From: Cryptomeria japonica
Taxonomy: Eukaryota > Streptophyta > Pinopsida > Cupressales > Cupressaceae
Assembly (NCBI RefSeq): GCF_030272615.1
Contig: NC_081414.1
Location: 6,395,001-6,459,000, forward strand
Direction: 5' to 3'
Length of the DNA: 64,000 bases
In this document: positions 59,322-64,000 of the stretch, in pieces
Position numbering within the stretch: position 1 is the stretch's first letter
Layout: the number at the start of each line of letters is the position of its first letter
The notes under the pieces: model-generated
Databases searched by the model: none
Told to the model about the DNA's origin: nothing
Seen by the model: the letters and a program-made list of their open reading frames with translations, nothing else
Made by a program: the position numbers and the translations under genes

Positions 59322-59995
59322 CAAGTAGGATCAATAAGGACTCCTCTAGCGGGTATACCTTTGATTTTTGCACTTATGTATAATAGGCCATCAGGTGCTT
59401 TAATCGTCTCACTAAGATCAAATGTTATCCGCAAATCCTTAGGAGGTTCTTGTTGATCTACAAGGTTCACCATATTATTAGATTCAATTGTCATGTCATT
59501 GGGAGAGAAAACAAGATGATCAGTTTCAATCACATTAGTGGAATGGGATGGTAAAGGATCAATGAAAACTTGAAGGTTCTGATTAGGAGGAGTTACAAAT
59601 TTGCTTCCTTTATCATTCACACTTGCCATAGATATAGTATTGTTATCAATCAATTCTTGAATCTTACTTCTCAATGAAAAACGTTTTTCAGTATCATGAC
59701 CAGGATGACGATGATATTGACAAAAGGATTTAGCATCAAAATAAGGGGAAGTTATTTTAGATGGATCAATTGGTTTGATTTGTGGAAGTTTTAACACATT
59801 ATTCTGTATTAACTAATACATAATACTATGCAAAGGTTCATTCAAAGGAGTAAACTCTTTTTCTCTTTTAAAGAATTTAGGCAAAGGAGGCACACTGTAG
59901 CACCTACGAGTTGACCCATGTTGATGTTGTCATTGAATTTGAAGAATCCTTTGTTTGGTTTGAACTTCACAAACGGTTGTTGAGCACCATCACCC
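59317..59995 (-). pseudogene. Element N: Gag C-terminal part and protease N-terminal part
   Basis: Minus-strand frame from about 59995 to 59322. It reads QPFVKFKPNKGFFKF near 59970, then SPYFDAKSFCQYHRHPGHDT (a CxYH..GH zinc-knuckle-like block) at 59730-59680. DLRITFDLSETIKAPDG follows, then KGIPARGVLIDPTC, the protease active-site region (LIDPT where LIDSG is usual). The frame continues at 40761 on the other side of T1 without shift when one CTATG copy is used. Confidence 0.75.
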
Positions 59996-61118
59996 TATTG
60001 GCAATTTGGAGGAATTGATTATGTGTTGCATTGATGTCAACACTAGCTTGTTTGGTTGTCTACCGGGTTCCGGTAGAGTGGTTGGGTTGTGATGATGATC
60101 AGGAGATTATTCTCTAGTATGTTCAGTTTGGTGGAATTGGTTTGGTTTGGTCATTCATGTGTGTGTCACATTCAGTTGGTTTGGTATTTGGTGATCCGGA
60201 AGCTATCATATGTCCTAGTAAGCCTTTTGGTTACCGGTAAGGGTTTTATCGATAGAGCTTTGTTGAAGATCTTTTGATGGATTCAATAAGTGGTGTTGGT
60301 GAGGCTTCTAGAAGGTTCTCAGGATGCTGATAGTTGTCATGTTCGTGTTCTAGTTGATCGGTGGTGTTGCATTTGGCTTATGGTGACCTATTTTAGGTCC
60401 AGTGTTATTCTCCTAGGTTATGGATCAGTTTATGTAATGTGTTGGTGGATGCTCCCGATGTGTTACTGGTTGGACTTATTGTTTGGTTAATGTTGTTTTG
60501 GTCTTAGGCCAACTTGGATTATCATTGGTTTGCGGGTTTATGTAATGGATTTATTGTATTATCTTTTAGGTGGTCGACCTAATTGTTTAGGTCCCGGGTT
60601 TGTATAAATATGATATAAGATCTCTTTGTAGATCATCGATCATGGGTTATAGGATTATCTATGTGCGAATAAAGTTGCAATAATATGTAGAGGTTTTGGT
60701 CGATCATAGGTGATCAAATTGGGTTTGTGTAAGAGGTTTAAGACCTCTGGTATTGAGCTTAATTGGAATTGTACTCAGGCATAGGAGATGCTATTCTTGT
60801 AGTTCACTCTTCTTTTTGGATTGTAGTCCGAAGATTTATGTAGTCAGAGGCTCTTTTGTGATGAGCTGTGTGCCTTCCTAGAAGTATCATTTGACTGTGG
60901 GTAGGGTTTGCGACCATGGTTTTTCCCTTTACCGAGTTTTCCACATACAATTCTTGGTGTTATGTGTTGTGGATGCATGGTATTTGGTTTATGATTTATG
61001 GTTATGCTTAACTAGTATATCCGCTATTCTGATAAAAGGTTTTGTGTGCTTAAAGTTTTATAATATATTGACAACTGATTCACCCCCCCCTCTTAGTTGT
61101 CCACTAATTATCCTAACA
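59996..61118 (+). mobile_element. Solo LTR inside Gag of element N
   Basis: 1,123 bp. It starts TATTGG (TG mutated to TA) and ends CCTAACA, flanked by a perfect CACCC duplication (59991-59995 and 61119-61123). It is the same family as 21557-22774. It interrupts the element N Gag frame, which resumes in frame on the other side. Confidence 0.88.
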
Positions 61119-61667
61119 CACCCTTATCACTCAGAGCTATGGAAGAAGATGATTGTTCCAATTGACTCACAGTCAGTTGATAATTGTGAAGTATTGCGCA
61201 CAATTGCGGAAAGGAAGTAAACTCAATTAAAAGAAGTTTATCCCTAATGTCTTTTTATAAATTAGCAATGAAAATATTTTGAATGTCTTGATCAGGCATA
61301 GGAAAAGAAATCTAAGAGCACAAATGCTTATATCTACTAATATAATCAGTCACTTTTCTTTAACACCTTGTTTACAATGCATTAAATCAGTCAAAGTAAC
61401 TTTGGGACCAATGTTATTGAGAAATTGTTGAATAAAATCATTAGCCAATTGTTGAAAATAATTAATAGAATAAGTAGGCAAAGAAAAATACCATTACAAA
61501 GCTCTATCCCTTAATGTTCTAGTAAATTTTTTTTCTGACAACCTTTGATCATGCGCAAAGTCACTACACAAAGTTTGGAATGTTTTAACATGAGTTAAGG
61601 GATCACCTTTTCCATTATAAAGTTCCAATTGAGGGACTTCTACATGTTTAGGAGGGATGACTCTAAC
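61119..61667 (-). pseudogene. Element N: Gag core domain
   Basis: Minus strand from about 61650 reads VPQLELYNGKGDPLTHVKTF, then DQRLSEKKFTRTLRDRAL, WYFSLPTYSINYFQQL and FLNNIGPKVTLTDLM. This is the classic plant gypsy Gag pattern (F.G.GDP..H...F, F..TL...A..W...LP..SI). At least two stops are visible (after RDRAL, and near 61350). The N-terminal side is cut by the LTR starting at 61668. Confidence 0.75.
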
Positions 61668-62733
61668 TGTTGGATATTATTGGTTATTGTTGCTGCTAGT
61701 ATATGTTGTTGTTATTGATGTCAACATACTCTTGTATATTTCTCCGGTGATTGCAAATTGGGAAGATCTTATGATTTGGTTTGTGGTGTTGTTTTGTTGA
61801 TCACTGTTTTGCAGAGCTTAGTATATCCTTCAGTATATTCCGATGTGATCATATGTTGTGATGAGTTTTGGGATATTTCTTGGGATGGTATTGTGTATCT
61901 TTATTTCAGATGGATCACGATTTGGTTCTCCACAAGTTATCTTTGTTCCTGACAGTTATTGATTGGTTGTGTTCTTGAGCCTTCAGACATTGATCGATGA
62001 AGATTTGATACTTGTGGTGTTGGATCAGTTGTTCCTGATGATTCTAACATTTTTGCTAGTGTTTACTAGTTGTGTCCTATTTGTTTTGGTGATCCATATT
62101 AATCGTTGTGTGAGTTATTGGTGATTTCTATGAACTAGTGATGATTTTCATGTTATGCGGTTTTCTTAGTGGTGTAGCGTGTTGCGGTTGATCTTGGCGT
62201 GATTTATGGAGGTGTTGAGCATGTGGGAATTTGTTTTAGGACCATGTTATGCTATGTAAATAATTATATTGGTCTGGAGGTCGATTTTTGTATTGTGTGA
62301 TGTTATTTTATAATTGAGGGTTGAGGGTTTACCCGACCTTGTTGTCAAGGTTGATGATTTGTATATATAGGTGGCATATTCATGTAATTTAGGTGTCGAT
62401 GTTATGTCTATATTATCAGAGAGAGGTTTATGTGTGAACAAGTGATTCATCCTTCAGTGTTGTGATTGTGGAGAGATTGGTGTTGCAGAGAAGAGATATG
62501 TGCTTAACCGAAATTGTAATCAAGCATTTGGAGATGCTATTCTTTCAATTCATTTCTTTCGGGTTGTAGTTTGAATCTTGTTGTAAGTCAATGAGACTTC
62601 CCTAAGGGTTGTAGCCTTCCGGGCCATTATATTTTGAGCAGTGAGCTCTAGGCAGTTTTCCTGAATACACGTGCTTTCCCCATTGTAATATTTTCATGTA
62701 CTACTTCAGAGTATCATCTTACTATGGGTAGGT
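61668..62733 (+). mobile_element. LTR (5' part) inserted in Gag of element N
   Basis: Starts TGTTGGATATTATTGG after CTAAC. It aligns loosely with the family at 21557 and 59996 (AACCGAAATTGTAATCAAGC, GAGCAGTGAGCTCTAGGC blocks). It is cut at ACTATGGGTAGG, where the other copies continue, by the LTR beginning at 62734. Confidence 0.65.
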
Positions 62734-64000
62734 TGTTGGCATTGCATTGTCATTGATGTCAAGCGGTATAGAAGGACAACCGATATGGGAATATAGTTGA
62801 TGTGTATTCATTGATGTCAACTAGTGTTGTAGGTCACTGGTAAGGAAGAGAATGTCATTCAAAGGAATGATCACTTTAGTCACTGGTACACAAGTTAGTG
62901 TTTGACTTATGTGGAAGAGATGAGCAGGTTACCGGTACAGTCTGTCACCAATAAGGAAAGGATGTCAACTAGTAAGTGTTGTGTTGATAGTGAGTAGTTG
63001 CCAATTGGCAAGCTTATGACCAGTGTACAAATAGGATGAGCAAGGTGCTTGAGCTATTGTTTGTGATGAAGAGGTGGAATGCTACCTAAATAAAATCAAC
63101 ATAGGAGGAGAAGGATGTATAGGTCACCGACATGCTGTGTGGATGCAAAATAACAGGACTCCCACCAGATAAAGATGCAGTCACCATGTGAAGAGATGAC
63201 TGAAAATGAATGTGCCCACACTGGATCACATGTGTCTGTTTGAAGATATATTGCATAAAAAAGGAAGCCACATGAGTGCATTATAGGATGCAGATGACAA
63301 GGATTCACTACCACCGGTAAGTGGAGCTTATCTCTTATTATGCATAGTGTGCATTATAGTTGTGTGAGATAAGGAAGAAGAGGTAAAGGTAGGTGTTTGA
63401 AGGCTCACACCGGATCTACCAATGAATCAAAGGAATGCCTCAAGTGCATGAAATCAGGGATATACACTAGACCAACAGAGAAGGCATGTTGAGCTGCTAG
63501 AATAGATGAAGTGTGATGGGTTTGTCACTTTGACAAATCGATTGAGATATGGTATGGGCTGATGAAGAAGAAGGCAAGGCTGAGTAGCTGCAGACAGAGG
63601 AAAATGGTTGGATTGAAGATGTAGTTAGTTGAAGGTTGATGACATTGTGTCATCAAGAGTGTTTACTGGTATGTAAGCCTACCGGTAATATGGACAAATT
63701 TGATGAAGATGTGCATAAGGAAGGTTAGCAAGAGTGTTGAATGGTTGAGTATTCCACCGAAAGAGAAGCAGAGTGTAAGGTTGATGGCAAATCAGTTTGA
63801 GGGTTTAACCGGAAGGGTTAGTAAGCCGGTAGATGAACCCGGTAACAAAGTTGGTCGGTAATCCAATCCATACCAACATAGATGATCAAGAAAAGGTGGA
63901 TTCCGACACAATTGTTATGTGAAGATGAAGTGGCATGCATGCACAGGTCGGTGTGTTGAGTTGGTGAAGTGTCAGGTGGTGAGGTAGATGGTGATAAGTC
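62734..64000 (+). mobile_element. Nested LTR running off the window end
   Basis: Starts TGTTGGCATTGCATTGTCAT, an LTR-type start. It is rich in ACCGGTAA/CACCGGTA words (near 63315, 63405, 63680, 63810). No coding region is visible before the window ends, so only the 5' part, probably U3, is seen. Confidence 0.5.

Noticed and set aside
1-64000. tRNA, rRNA or organelle-derived inserts
   Set aside because: I saw no cloverleaf-like or conserved rRNA stretch by eye. A tRNAscan and organelle BLAST would be needed to exclude small ones.

Overview
This is a window of nuclear DNA from a land plant. The evidence is a ten-exon class IV HD-Zip transcription factor gene with GT-AG introns, plus dense nested Ty1/copia and Ty3/gypsy (Tat-type) LTR retrotransposons. 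The AT-rich, retrotransposon-swollen layout suggests a large-genome seed plant, possibly a gymnosperm, but the sequence does not prove this. I saw no bacterial, plastid or mitochondrial signature, no rRNA or tRNA gene and no CRISPR array.

Layout. 1-8 kb is AT-rich gene-poor DNA with a decayed copia reverse transcriptase and a perfect 120-bp tandem duplication. 7.9-12.2 kb (minus strand) holds the only apparently functional host gene, an HD-Zip IV protein whose ten exons join in frame to 727 codons (homeodomain, zipper-loop-zipper, START, C-terminal domain). 12.2-21.5 kb is the 5' flank, a GC-rich minisatellite with an internal (GA)n expansion, two opposed LTRs and a long hairpin repeat. 21.5-28.9 kb holds an LTR and a copia element (5' LTR, primer binding site, gag-pol, polypurine tract, no 3' LTR). 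28.9-32.3 kb is a heavily decayed Tat-type gypsy fragment.

From 32.3 kb to the end is a nest of gypsy elements. Element M (minus orientation; LTR 32338-34445) carries an antisense gene (plus strand, 34728-36337). Element N (minus orientation; LTR ending at 38531) carries gag and protease but no visible RT, RNase H or integrase. N is interrupted by T1, a complete 18,550-bp Tat-type element (40767-59316) with about 1.38-kb LTRs and a CTATG target duplication. N is also interrupted by a solo LTR (59996-61118, CACCC duplication) and by two further nested LTRs (61668 onward).

The most notable content is in T1 and M. Between pol and the 3' LTR, each has an antisense gene with a TATA-like element, a short first exon, an intron of about 0.6-0.9 kb and a second exon encoding a plant mobile domain (PMD, the MAIN/MAIL1-type fold). 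The first exons resemble each other, so the gene probably predates the split of the two families. A small hairpin at nearly the same distance from the LTR is also shared. T1 carries clusters of a short AGCGCT-cored motif in its 5' leader and, inverted, in the PMD intron. The LTR of M carries about ten copies of a palindrome with core CGGGTTTTAAAACCCG upstream of its TATA box. T1 gag-pol is a single frame broken only by stop codons, most of which fit cytosine deamination, so it looks like a methylated, silenced copy.
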